NCBI GenBank assembly: GCA_020438215.1
Contig: JAGQUX010000022.1
Coordinates: 1 to 43,971, forward strand
DNA length: 43,971 nucleotides
Reading direction: 5' to 3'
Origin: Armatimonadota bacterium
GTDB taxonomy: Bacteria > Armatimonadota > Fimbriimonadia > Fimbriimonadales > Fimbriimonadaceae
Made by a program: the position numbers and the translations under genes. Within the stretch, counting starts at the first letter, position 1; each line of letters starts with the position of its first letter. Positions 22,800 through 31,496 of this stretch are shown here, one piece after another. The notes under the pieces were generated by a model. That model searched no databases. It saw nothing but the letters and a program-made list of their open reading frames with translations, and was not told where the DNA came from.

Positions 22800-24614
22800 A
22801 TGAATCATTCTTGTTTGCGCATGGGAGCAACTTGTGTTGCCCTGCTGAGTTTTTGTTCCGCCTTTGCGGAATTTACAATGAGCGATCTGGAGAAGATGGT
22901 CGCTGAGCTAGATTCCCACCTCCCACACTACAAAGAGTATCAATATCCGATTCTTTGTGAAATTCGTACAACTGATGTTGTTAACGCTTCTGCCACAGTA
23001 GTTCCTATTGAAGATGGCGATAAGAAGTGGCAAGCAAAAATGGTTGTCAATACCGGGCTTGTTGAATTTTGTAAAGGCGATATCAAGCTGATTCGGGCCG
23101 TAGTTGCCCACGAACTCGCTCACCTGAGCAAGGGCCACCCAACGAGTGGTCGTTTCAAGCCAGGCGATCTGAATGCCCTCTTTCTCCGCCAGTTGGAGCT
23201 AGAAGCTGACGCTGTTGGAGCGGCGGCAATGATTGCGGCGGGATTTGATAAAGCCGACATGATCAAACTTCTCCGCAAGTTGGATGAAAGCGGCAAAGAG
23301 TCCCCATTGATGCACAACATTGGGGCTGATCACCCGACCGGATTTTCCCGTGCGGCAGCAGTGGATGATAACCCGATGGTTTGGCGCTCGCTCGCTGAGT
23401 TCCAACTCGGGAACGCCTTCATGGAGAATCGGCGGTATGCGGCCGCCGCTGCGGCATACGACCGGGCAATTGAGAAGGAATCTAAGCTCAAGGAGGCGTA
23501 CACCAATAAGGCACAGGCTTTGCTGATGGATTACTATGACAAGCTTCCTCAGCGGATCAAGCAGCAGTGGTTTCGACCAGATTTTGGGCCGGTGATTCAG
23601 GATTCGCCACTAGGAAGTCGCGCAATCGTTTTGGAAGATGCGGATCGAGCACGCCACGCGAAAGCAGTTGAGGCGATCAACCTTGCGGCAACCAAGAACT
23701 CGGATGACAATCGCGTAAAAGATTTGAAAGCACTCTCGCAGGTTCTTGATCCAGACGGCAATGCCACGACTGTCGCAGCTGGCATTACAGCTTACGAAGG
23801 CTTGATGAAGAAGGCAATGACCGATGCCGACAAGCTCCGCTACGCCAACAATATGGCGATTGGATATCAACGTGCCAACGAACTCACCAAGGCGATACAG
23901 GTGATGGCGAAGACACAAGAGCCGATCTCGGTTTACAACCCGTATCTTGCCCTCAATATGGGGTCGAAAGGAGCGACACAGGTCACTCAAGATATTGCCA
24001 GCACCGCCGTTTCGGTTATCCAAACATGGTTGCAAAACTCTAGCCGTGCGCATCCCGATTACGCGGCGATCAAGAAGAGCTACGAAGACCTTTGTAAGAA
24101 GTACGGCTACAAAGTCGCCGATCTGACACCGTTCCCCACCTATCTTTGTCAAGCAACCACGCTGGTCGTTGGTGACGATGAATTCTCGCTGTTCGAGCCC
24201 ATCCGTAAGGCGATTGATGTCTTTGGGTCGGCAACAAAAGCGTTCTTCTTCAACGAAACCTATAAGGATGTAAAGGAATACATCTGGAATGACCAGCAAT
24301 TGCATATTCTGGGTGTGCTTGACCAAGACCTTGGCATCTACCGCGTGACGAGCTATGGCGAGGGAAGCAAAGTCATCCTGAAGCCACGCGATGGTGCTTT
24401 GGACAAAGACTATGTCATCCAGGTCGGAATGTCGAAGAGCGAACTCGAAGGCATCTTGAATCTGAAAGGTTCGGTGGAAGTACCGTTTGTGCGATCTGGT
24501 TCGCTGGAAACATGGAACTACTGGCCGAACCTCATGATGGGTGTCTGTTTGAAAGATGATCAGGTGATCGGAGTGACTGTTTCGCCTTATGATTGGGATA
24601 AGATTCCTCGTTAG
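22800..24614 (+). CDS. Secreted M48-family zinc metallopeptidase with TPR-like region
   Basis: The frame is open from 22698, but ATG at 22800 places a signal peptide (core GATCVALLSFCSAFA, cleavage before EFT) at the N-terminus of a 604-aa protein. The zinc site is AHELAHLSKGHP (HExxH at 104-108), with the third ligand in ELEAD (E133-D137), then DHPTGFSRAAA, as in M48 peptidases of the BepA/LoiP type. Residues about 185-240 look like tetratricopeptide helices, as in BepA, which acts in outer-membrane protein quality control. The C-terminal 250 residues are unassigned. The caspase-like gene begins 3 bp after its stop, so the two form an operon. Confidence 0.88.
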   Translation: MNHSCLRMGATCVALLSFCSAFAEFTMSDLEKMVAELDSHLPHYKEYQYPILCEIRTTDVVNASATVVPIEDGDKKWQAKMVVNTGLVEFCKGDIKLIRAVVAHELAHLSKGHPTSGRFKPGDLNALFLRQLELEADAVGAAAMIAAGFDKADMIKLLRKLDESGKESPLMHNIGADHPTGFSRAAAVDDNPMVWRSLAEFQLGNAFMENRRYAAAAAAYDRAIEKESKLKEAYTNKAQALLMDYYDKLPQRIKQQWFRPDFGPVIQDSPLGSRAIVLEDADRARHAKAVEAINLAATKNSDDNRVKDLKALSQVLDPDGNATTVAAGITAYEGLMKKAMTDADKLRYANNMAIGYQRANELTKAIQVMAKTQEPISVYNPYLALNMGSKGATQVTQDIASTAVSVIQTWLQNSSRAHPDYAAIKKSYEDLCKKYGYKVADLTPFPTYLCQATTLVVGDDEFSLFEPIRKAIDVFGSATKAFFFNETYKDVKEYIWNDQQLHILGVLDQDLGIYRVTSYGEGSKVILKPRDGALDKDYVIQVGMSKSELEGILNLKGSVEVPFVRSGSLETWNYWPNLMMGVCLKDDQVIGVTVSPYDWDKIPR

Positions 24615-24617
24615 GTC

Positions 24618-27521
24618 ATGCTCCGACGACTCATCACCCTTATCACTGTTCTGACCACGCTTGCCGTGGTCAGAACCGCTTATGCCCAAAGCGACGTCTC
24701 ATTTTTTGCCCCGAATCGCTGGGCGATTGTCATAGGTGCGAGCGATTACCCCGATCTTGGATCACTGCCCTATGCCGCATCAGATGCGGAAGCATTTTCT
24801 CGCGCACTGGTGGAGGATTACAAGTTTCCAGTCGGTAATGTCCGGACTCTCACGGATAAGCGCGAAAGGGCGGAAGAGAAGCCCACCGTTGAGCAGATCA
24901 ACAAGACGCTCGATCAGGTTCTAGCAAACCCTGCGCTTTCCAAGGGTGATCTACTTGTGTTTTACTTTTCCGGGCATGGATTGGGAGTGAAGGGGACCGA
25001 CCTGTTACTTCCCACCGATGCCAAGTTTGAATCTGCCGAGAAGGATGGCCTCGCCGTCAAATCGGTGATTGACCGGATCGTGAAATCCGGAATCAAGAAC
25101 GTAGTTTTTGTGATGGATGCTTGCCGGAGTGGGCAGAAGAATCCGTTTGGAACAGAGTTAGTTCGGTTGGGGATTGACACGAACATTGCCGTGATTCTTG
25201 GATGCGAGCCAGGCGGCAGGAGTTATGAGCTTCCACAGTTTGGGCAAGGTGCGCTTACTTATATGCTCGTTCAAGCCATGAAAGACGAGAACTTGGTGGA
25301 TCCTCTTTCCGGGGCACAGTGGATTTCCACGATTGCCGATGCGGCGAAGAAGTCAGTTGAGACTCTCACTGCGCGGGAGCAAGGTCAGGATGACCGTCAG
25401 GTTCCGGCAGTTTGGTGTCAAAAGAACCAGGATATCTTGATGGGGGCGTTCGGAGGCAAGGGAAGTCTTAAGCCAGAGATTATCAAGTTCATGGAGTCTC
25501 AGCGAGAGAGCCTGGATGCCGATGTTTACTCTCAGCGGCTGTTTCAACTTGCCGTTCAGGCAGCGGAAGAAGGGAAGTCGAACATGGCAATCGGGTTCCT
25601 CCGTACAATTCGCCAGCTTGATAAGAGCTGGGGGGCATCCTTGGCTTTGGAAGCTACTCAGCTTGATAACGTAGGTCAGGTTGAGGAAGCAGAGCAGGTT
25701 TACAAGCTGATGGTGACGAAGTTTCCCGACCAGTACCATTCGCTTCTCTACAAGTCGCTGAATACGTCTGACCCCGAAGCGCGGATTGTCAACTCCAAAG
25801 CGTTCTGGGAGAAAGCCAAGACCGTTGATGCGGGGATGGCGTACTTTTTGAGCTACTTCCGAAACCCCGCCAAGACGGATCAGGATAAAGCAAAGGTTGC
25901 TCAGGAGATTGCCAAAGGTTTTGAGCAAGAGACTGGCCCGTGGGCGTTCTTCAGTGCATTCTCGCTGACTTTCTTGCTGGATCCGGACGTTGTTTACAAC
26001 GAGTTTGAGCTAGTCGAGATTGATGACGTTCGGATTGAATATGTTCAACTACTAGGCTATCTGATCGCTGAGCGGACAAAAGATCCGGCAAAGATCATGA
26101 CGATGCTGGAGCAATGCCAGCAAACCGAAGTTTCTCGCACGAACTGGCAGGTGATTGAACGGAACTATGTTTTCTCAAATTTGAGCCAGGAAAAGAGGTT
26201 TGCTTTGGCCCCTCATTTCCTGGCAAATGATGGAACAGGAGAGCGTCTTTGGACAGCAACCAGGTGTTGGGGTGACCGCGCGGGTGAACATTTTGAGGAA
26301 ATCAAAGCGGCGGCAGAGAAGTATCCATTCAGTTTGCGCGCACAACAGTCAGTGCTCTTTGCAACACTAATGAAGGATTTGCCAGACAAGTGGAAAATCT
26401 CCGATGAACTGGACGCCCTTGGTATGTATCTGGTGGATTACCGCGCCGAGTTCTATGCTGCAATCTCTCAAGCAGTACTAGAATCGACTTCCGGCATTGT
26501 TGATATTGCCGCCAGCGGATGGAATCAATCAATGCTTGTTGACTTGCTCAGGATCAACAAGCCTGCTTCAGGTCAGTGGAGGAATGCAGTTGTTTACGCG
26601 GCTTACTCCATTGGTCGTGATGATGTTCTGGCGTTTGTAGCTGAGCGTGAGATCAAGCGCGGTAAGCCATCGGTGGATATGATCGAGATTTGGCTTTCCC
26701 ACTGCGCTAACAATGCGAAATGGGATGAGGTGGTCAAGTTCATGAAGGATCTTCAGTCAGATATGCCTCTGGTTGCTCTTGATTTTAAGAAAGAAGTTTT
26801 TTGCGCACTTTTAGTACATGGAAGGACAGAACTCGCTAATCAGGTCAAGTCAATTGTAGGTGTTGAATCTTCAAATTGGCAGAACATTGCCAACGCTTAT
26901 CAACATATTGTCAAGGGCGAGAACTCTCAAGCCCGTGAGAGCCTTTCCAAGGTCGAGAACCCGATCTACGGTCAAGTGATGGTTCAATTCCTTTGTGAAT
27001 ACCTTCTTGGTGATCACGATAAAGAGACCTTGAAAGAGGTCATCTCGAATGGGCATGCCAACTACAAATGGGCACACGCGGCACTTGTCGCGCAGTTAGC
27101 CAAGGTTGCAGAGCCAGAAGACATTGACTGGCTCCTTGGGGCGATTATCAGCCAGTCTAACGGTGCGTATGATGTTCCGCTTCCGAAGAGATACGCCTAC
27201 GATAAGAAAGGCGAGGTCAAGCTGAATGGGAACGCCTTCTATGGCGATGACCCAATGAAGCCGATCTCATTCGACATCACATGGGATGCGGGGAAGGCAA
27301 CGGTCAAAGTGACGGTGGATGGAAAGACGACAACATTTTCCGGCACGATCAACTCTAGCGGTGTTTTGGATGTGAAAGGTGATTTCCTCGGTAAGCCGAG
27401 CACTCTCCGCATGCGTATGGCACCTCTTGATTGGTGGAAAGAGCATCCTCAAGATGGCCCTTTGTTCCGTTTCCTGCGTGAGGACGGGATGTGGGCTGAC
27501 GGCTTCGCATCCATCAAGTAG
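24618..27521 (+). CDS. Secreted caspase-like (C14) peptidase with long helical C-terminal region
   Basis: The 967-aa product has a signal peptide with cleavage after AYA (residue 23). The caspase-fold domain spans about 34-275: RWAIVIGASDYPD, FYFSGHG with catalytic His120, and VMDACRSG with catalytic Cys169. This is the His/Cys dyad of clan CD peptidase C14/metacaspases. The following roughly 600 residues are helical, repeat-like segments (TPR or HEAT-like spacing). The last 100 residues form a small beta domain (SFDITWDAGKATVKVTVDG ... TFSGTINSSGVLDV). A secreted caspase coupled to a secreted M48 peptidase suggests extracytoplasmic protein processing. Targets are unknown. Confidence 0.88.
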   Translation: MLRRLITLITVLTTLAVVRTAYAQSDVSFFAPNRWAIVIGASDYPDLGSLPYAASDAEAFSRALVEDYKFPVGNVRTLTDKRERAEEKPTVEQINKTLDQVLANPALSKGDLLVFYFSGHGLGVKGTDLLLPTDAKFESAEKDGLAVKSVIDRIVKSGIKNVVFVMDACRSGQKNPFGTELVRLGIDTNIAVILGCEPGGRSYELPQFGQGALTYMLVQAMKDENLVDPLSGAQWISTIADAAKKSVETLTAREQGQDDRQVPAVWCQKNQDILMGAFGGKGSLKPEIIKFMESQRESLDADVYSQRLFQLAVQAAEEGKSNMAIGFLRTIRQLDKSWGASLALEATQLDNVGQVEEAEQVYKLMVTKFPDQYHSLLYKSLNTSDPEARIVNSKAFWEKAKTVDAGMAYFLSYFRNPAKTDQDKAKVAQEIAKGFEQETGPWAFFSAFSLTFLLDPDVVYNEFELVEIDDVRIEYVQLLGYLIAERTKDPAKIMTMLEQCQQTEVSRTNWQVIERNYVFSNLSQEKRFALAPHFLANDGTGERLWTATRCWGDRAGEHFEEIKAAAEKYPFSLRAQQSVLFATLMKDLPDKWKISDELDALGMYLVDYRAEFYAAISQAVLESTSGIVDIAASGWNQSMLVDLLRINKPASGQWRNAVVYAAYSIGRDDVLAFVAEREIKRGKPSVDMIEIWLSHCANNAKWDEVVKFMKDLQSDMPLVALDFKKEVFCALLVHGRTELANQVKSIVGVESSNWQNIANAYQHIVKGENSQARESLSKVENPIYGQVMVQFLCEYLLGDHDKETLKEVISNGHANYKWAHAALVAQLAKVAEPEDIDWLLGAIISQSNGAYDVPLPKRYAYDKKGEVKLNGNAFYGDDPMKPISFDITWDAGKATVKVTVDGKTTTFSGTINSSGVLDVKGDFLGKPSTLRMRMAPLDWWKEHPQDGPLFRFLREDGMWADGFASIK
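24648..24676 (+). promoter_or_regulatory. 12-bp perfect inverted repeat in the caspase signal-peptide codons
   Basis: GTTCTGACCACG (24648-24659) and CGTGGTCAGAAC (24665-24676) are perfect inverted repeats around the 5-nt loop CTTGC. They cover codons 11-20 of the caspase-like gene. The mRNA hairpin would be very stable and close to the start codon, so it may slow translation or be a site for RNA cleavage. Confidence 0.55.
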
Positions 27522-27531
27522 ATAAAGAAGA

Positions 27532-27559
27532 AAAGCCCGGTTCAAATGAACCGGGCTTT
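27532..27559. terminator. Bidirectional intrinsic terminator
   Basis: AAAGCCCGGTTCA (27532-27544) and TGAACCGGGCTTT (27547-27559) form a long GC-rich stem with a tiny loop, flanked by A and T runs on both sides. It lies between the convergent caspase gene (end 27521) and the LTxxQ gene (end 27583), ending both operons. Confidence 0.88.
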
Positions 27560-27582
27560 GACTTTTGTGAGTTGTACGGAAT

Positions 27583-28335
27583 TTAGTTTCCGCCGCCGCC
27601 GCGTCGACCTTGGTTCGGATCAGCTTTGAATTCCGGGCCCTTCATGTCGGCGAAGACTTTCTTTTGATCATCGTTGAGAACTTTCATCAGTTCTTCGTCC
27701 ATGATCTTGTTGTTCTTTTCCATAAGAGGGCCAACGTCTTCGCGTTGGATTTCTTGGTCTTGAACACGGCGCATCACTTCTTGCATTGCTTGCTGTTGCT
27801 TAGCGCGAAGATCTTCGATCTTCTTCTTTTGATCAACAGAAAGCTTGAGTTCGTTCTGAATCTTATTGTCCATCAGGGCGCGTGCGCCTTGAAGTTGAAC
27901 TTTGATTTGGGTGATGCGAGTCTTTTGCTCAGCAGTCAGAACAGCTTCGACTTTCTTGTCGATGTCTTCCTGCATCTTTTGGAATTGGCTCATCATGGCT
28001 TGGCGATCGCCGCCACCACCACCGTTGCGCATTTCCTCGAACATAGCTTGTCGCTGTGCTTGAGCGTCGGCATTGATCTTTTCGATCTTGGTCTTTTGTT
28101 CGTCGGTGAGCTTGATGTCTTTTTGAACATCAGCGCGACCCACGAGCTGCGCAACAGATGCGCCACCACCCATCATGCCGCCGCGTTGTCCGCCAAATCC
28201 GCCACCTTGGCCGCGTCCTTGACCACCGCCACCTTGTTGACCGCCGCCTTGTCCGCGACCTTGTGCGCTAGCCGGAGCTACCGCGCCAATCGCTAGGACT
28301 GAGACAGCAATGAGAGTAAGAAGAGTTTTTTTCAT
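27583..28335 (-). CDS. Gly-rich periplasmic LTxxQ (Spy/CpxP-like) protein, last gene of the secretion operon
   Basis: The 250-aa product has a signal peptide (MKKTLLTLIAVSVLAIGAVAPASA), then a Gly/Gln/Arg low-complexity stretch of about 30 residues. A helical domain follows with four LTxxQ-like repeats: LTDEQKTKI, LTAEQKTRI, LSVDQKKKI and LNDDQKKVF. This repeat marks the Spy/CpxP group of periplasmic chaperone or stress proteins. The C-terminus is again Gly/Arg-rich (RRGGGGN). It starts 4 bp after gspD and is the last gene before the terminator, so it is co-expressed with the secretion machine and may chaperone the secretin or substrates (inference). Confidence 0.82.
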   Translation of the reverse strand: MKKTLLTLIAVSVLAIGAVAPASAQGRGQGGGQQGGGGQGRGQGGGFGGQRGGMMGGGASVAQLVGRADVQKDIKLTDEQKTKIEKINADAQAQRQAMFEEMRNGGGGGDRQAMMSQFQKMQEDIDKKVEAVLTAEQKTRITQIKVQLQGARALMDNKIQNELKLSVDQKKKIEDLRAKQQQAMQEVMRRVQDQEIQREDVGPLMEKNNKIMDEELMKVLNDDQKKVFADMKGPEFKADPNQGRRGGGGN

Positions 28336-28339
28336 GCGA

Positions 28340-30748
28340 TTATTTCCCTGGTTGTTTCGGGCCTTTTTTGACCCCAGAATCAGCCGATTGTTTCTCTCCT
28401 TTCTTGATTGTGCTATCGATAGCTTTTTGTGAAGGTTCGCTCAATTTCGACTGCTCTGTTTCGCGTAGACGCTGAGCATCTTCCGGAGTTCGGACGATTT
28501 TTGGCGTCAGGAAGACGAGAAGCTCGGTTTTGATATCTTGCTTACTTCGGGACTTGAAGAGTTCGCCGAGAAGCGGGATATCGCCGAGGATCGGTAGCTT
28601 GCGAGTGTTGGTTGTGACCGTGCTTCGCATAATGCCGCCGAGGATGATCGTATCGCCATCTTGGACGCTGACGGTTGTAGACGCCTGACGTTGATTGACG
28701 ATAGGAGCATTGAAGTCTGTGAAGCCTTGCAGATCGTTAGCGGTCTGCGAGACATCGAGAGTGACGATGCCGTTATTGGAGATGCGCGGAGTGACCGTCA
28801 AGACGATGCCGACATCTTGGAAGGCATAGTTGAAGGTCAGGTTGCCGTTGGCATCTTCACGGGAGCTCAAAACATACGGAACGCTTTGGCTGATGTTGAT
28901 TTCCGCCTCAACGTTGTTGGACGTAAAGATTCGTGGAGTGGAGAGCACCTGGAACTTATCATCCGACTGCAGAGCATTCATGAATGCGGTGAGGTTGCCG
29001 CCGCTCAGTGTGTAGCGGAAACCTTGCAGAGCCGGATTTGCGTTTTGCAATCCGAACTGAGTTGCCGCTGTTCCGGTTGTTCCGGAGTTACCGAACGCCT
29101 TCGCTTGAACCAAGTTCCACTCAACTCCCATCTTCATGGACTTGTCGAGGGTGGCTTCCACGATCATTGTTTCGATCATCACCTGTTCTGGGATGCGATC
29201 AAGTTGTTCAATGATCTGCTTGAGAAGCTCAAGGTTTTCCGGGTCGGTGACCACGATGACGCTGTTCGTGTTTGGATCAGGAATGATGGTGACGTTTCCG
29301 CCAAGATCGCGGATATTGACCAAGCGACCATCTTGACCACGACCGCTACCGCCACCTTGCTGAGTACCACCAAATCCGCGGAAATTCTGTCCGGTTCGGA
29401 TTTGGGTCATCAGTTCTTCATCGGTGAAATCTGGACCCTCTTCGGTAAAGAGTTCGAGGTTGGAGCCGTCATCGCTAACGCGACCACCGCCGAAGCCTCC
29501 GCCGCCGTTTCGTCCGCCACCGCTAGTATTGCGGTTACGGTTGTTGTTATTGCCGCGACCTGTGTTTCCGAAACCACCGAATCCTGTGTTTCGGTTGGTT
29601 CCACCCGTGTTTCGGTTGCCAAATGCGGATTGGAGTAGGGAAGCCAAAGAATCAGCGCGCGCATTCGCAAGTGGGATCACGAAGGTGCTGTTTTCGATCT
29701 TAACTTCCTTATCAAGCTGAGCAATGACATCTTTGACAACAGCATGGTTGTCATCTGTTGCCGTTACGACCAGGCTGTTGGTGTAAGAATCAGCGACAAC
29801 TGTACCGAAGGCGGCATCAAAGCTACCTGTTCGAAAAGCCAGACCAAATCGCTGACCGTTGCTTACGTTTGATTGTGCATTGGCACCCCTTCCGGTTGGG
29901 GAAGAGGAAGTCAGGACGTTTTGGATAGGAGCCACAAGATTCTGTGCATCGGCGAACTGGAGTTCGTAAACGATGGTTTTTTGTGGCATATCCGTTTGCA
30001 CGTCGATCTGTTGCAGGAGGTCTTCGACTTCGATTTGCTTATTACGATCGGCGTAGACGATGATGCTGTTGCTGTAATCGTCCGCTGAGGCGCGAACATT
30101 TGCCCCGGAGGATTGTTGCCCGAAGGAACTCATGCTGAAACCACCGCGAGTTCTACCTCCAAAGCTCCGACCAAAGTTCTGGAACGGGTTTCCGCCGGAT
30201 TGCTGAATTTGGAAGACTTCGTTGATTGTGTTGGCTACATTGGATGCACTTGCGTACTTGATCTTGTAGACGCGGAGTTCGCCTCGATCTTGGCTTTGAC
30301 CGCCACCCATCATTTGAGCAATCTGCTCAGGTGTCATGTTGCCAAAGCCACCGCGATCATTGTTTTGGCGCTTTGCCTTAATCACCAATACATTGCCTTC
30401 CTTTGACATCTCGAAGTTACGCACGCTCAGCGCGGCGTTCAAAATTTCAAAGGCTTGGTTGATTGATACAGGTTTCGGGCTACTGAGGGTCAGAGGCTCC
30501 CGGAAATTTGGATCGCGGATGATCGTAATGCCGGAGACGCGCATATACAGATCAAGAACGAGGTCAACATTCGCATTACGGAAGTTGAGCGACATTGTCT
30601 TCTTCGTGTCGAACTTGAACCCTTCCCACGGCTTGGACGAGCCACCTTGACGGCTTCCTCCCGTATCGAATTGGGCGACGACCGGGGTCACCGCGCTCAT
30701 CATAACGACAGCGCAGAGTGCGGTTCGCAGAGTTTTATTGATTTTCAT
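28340..30748 (-). CDS. gspD: Type II secretion/type IV pilus secretin (GspD/PilQ)
   Basis: The secretin forms the outer-membrane channel. ATG at 30748 (preceded by GGAG) gives a signal peptide MKINKTLRTALCAVVMMSAVTPVVA and an 802-aa protein. An N0/STN-like domain (LNFRNANVDLVLDLYMRVSG near residues 40-60) is followed by several N1-type domains (VYKIKYASASNVANTINEVF; YELQFADAQNLVAPIQNVL; FVIPLANARADSLASLLQSAF). The C-terminal secretin domain contains VGIVLTVTPRISNNGIVTLDV, DGDTIILGGIMRS and KTELLVFLTPKIVR. Two Asn/Gly/Arg-rich low-complexity inserts lie near residues 376-426 and 454-474. There is no lipobox. Confidence 0.95.
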   Translation of the reverse strand: MKINKTLRTALCAVVMMSAVTPVVAQFDTGGSRQGGSSKPWEGFKFDTKKTMSLNFRNANVDLVLDLYMRVSGITIIRDPNFREPLTLSSPKPVSINQAFEILNAALSVRNFEMSKEGNVLVIKAKRQNNDRGGFGNMTPEQIAQMMGGGQSQDRGELRVYKIKYASASNVANTINEVFQIQQSGGNPFQNFGRSFGGRTRGGFSMSSFGQQSSGANVRASADDYSNSIIVYADRNKQIEVEDLLQQIDVQTDMPQKTIVYELQFADAQNLVAPIQNVLTSSSPTGRGANAQSNVSNGQRFGLAFRTGSFDAAFGTVVADSYTNSLVVTATDDNHAVVKDVIAQLDKEVKIENSTFVIPLANARADSLASLLQSAFGNRNTGGTNRNTGFGGFGNTGRGNNNNRNRNTSGGGRNGGGGFGGGRVSDDGSNLELFTEEGPDFTDEELMTQIRTGQNFRGFGGTQQGGGSGRGQDGRLVNIRDLGGNVTIIPDPNTNSVIVVTDPENLELLKQIIEQLDRIPEQVMIETMIVEATLDKSMKMGVEWNLVQAKAFGNSGTTGTAATQFGLQNANPALQGFRYTLSGGNLTAFMNALQSDDKFQVLSTPRIFTSNNVEAEINISQSVPYVLSSREDANGNLTFNYAFQDVGIVLTVTPRISNNGIVTLDVSQTANDLQGFTDFNAPIVNQRQASTTVSVQDGDTIILGGIMRSTVTTNTRKLPILGDIPLLGELFKSRSKQDIKTELLVFLTPKIVRTPEDAQRLRETEQSKLSEPSQKAIDSTIKKGEKQSADSGVKKGPKQPGK

Positions 30749-31496
30749 TTTGAGTCTCCGGTTTGGTTGCAGGTGCAGCCGGCCCATAGTTACCCTCGGG
30801 CATTGGCAGAACTTCTGCATCGTTTGAGGATTCGTTGATCGGTCCCTCAATTGGTGCTAAAGAAACGGCGTTGGGGTCGAAGGCGGGAAGCCCGCGTCCA
30901 CCACGATTTGCATTGGCTTGTGCGTTCGGGGCGGGTAGCGATCCGACCATTGGATTGAATGGTTCATTTCCGCTCGGGCCATCGTTGATCGGGTTGAAAT
31001 CGAGCAGCTTGAGTGTCTTGCTCAGCCCTTCGCCTGAAATATCAACGGTGGTTGGAGTGATTTTGCCAACAGTGACATTTCGGAATTTTTGCCCGACTTT
31101 GTAATATTCGCCTTGACCAGTCGCTCGATTTTCAAAGAGCGCCATCGGAACTTGATTAATGACTGCGGTTCCGGTGTAGAACCAGGTGGTTTCGCCGTCC
31201 ACCAAGATCGCCGGGATTTGGTTGGCCATCTCGCTAGATTTCTTGCTTCCGAGTCGCACAACAGAAGGCTTGAATGCGTTGTTGACATCTCCATCCAAGC
31301 GGACGAATTGGGCTTTTTCGTCTTCTTCGGTGAATGTGGTGTCTTTCTTGGAGCTAGAAACGTTGGTTCGTGGCTTGGTGTTATTCTTCTTGAATGCGCT
31401 TCGGTCTGGGGTTTCGCCGCCCGAAAGAGCATAGGCCACCCCAAGAACCAGGACGCCTCCATACAGTAAATATCGCTTGTTCGACTGCTTAGCCAC
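30735..31496 (-). CDS. GspC/PilP-like inner-membrane component of the secretion system
   Basis: GTG at 31496 has GGAGAG about 10 bases upstream; an in-frame TTG at 31514 is an alternative. The product is about 253 aa with one N-terminal membrane segment (YLLYGGVLVLGVAYALSGG). A Lys/Thr/Ser-rich linker follows, then a small beta domain with TAVINQVPMALFEN, FRNVTVGKITPTTVDISGEG. The last pattern recalls the HR domain of GspC and the PilP beta-sandwich that bind the secretin N-domain. The C-terminal 90 residues are Pro/Asn/Gly-rich. Its place between PilO-like and secretin genes matches pilP in pilMNOPQ. Sequence similarity is weak, so the call leans on context. Confidence 0.65.
   Translation of the reverse strand: MAKQSNKRYLLYGGVLVLGVAYALSGGETPDRSAFKKNNTKPRTNVSSSKKDTTFTEEDEKAQFVRLDGDVNNAFKPSVVRLGSKKSSEMANQIPAILVDGETTWFYTGTAVINQVPMALFENRATGQGEYYKVGQKFRNVTVGKITPTTVDISGEGLSKTLKLLDFNPINDGPSGNEPFNPMVGSLPAPNAQANANRGGRGLPAFDPNAVSLAPIEGPINESSNDAEVLPMPEGNYGPAAPATKPETQNENQ

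Noticed and set aside
23610-24689. 359-codon minus-strand open frame
   Set aside because: Antisense to the M48 peptidase gene and without a domain or signal.
28661-29638. 325-codon plus-strand open frame
   Set aside because: Antisense to the secretin; its low-complexity Ala/Thr tail mirrors the Gly/Asn-rich secretin insert.
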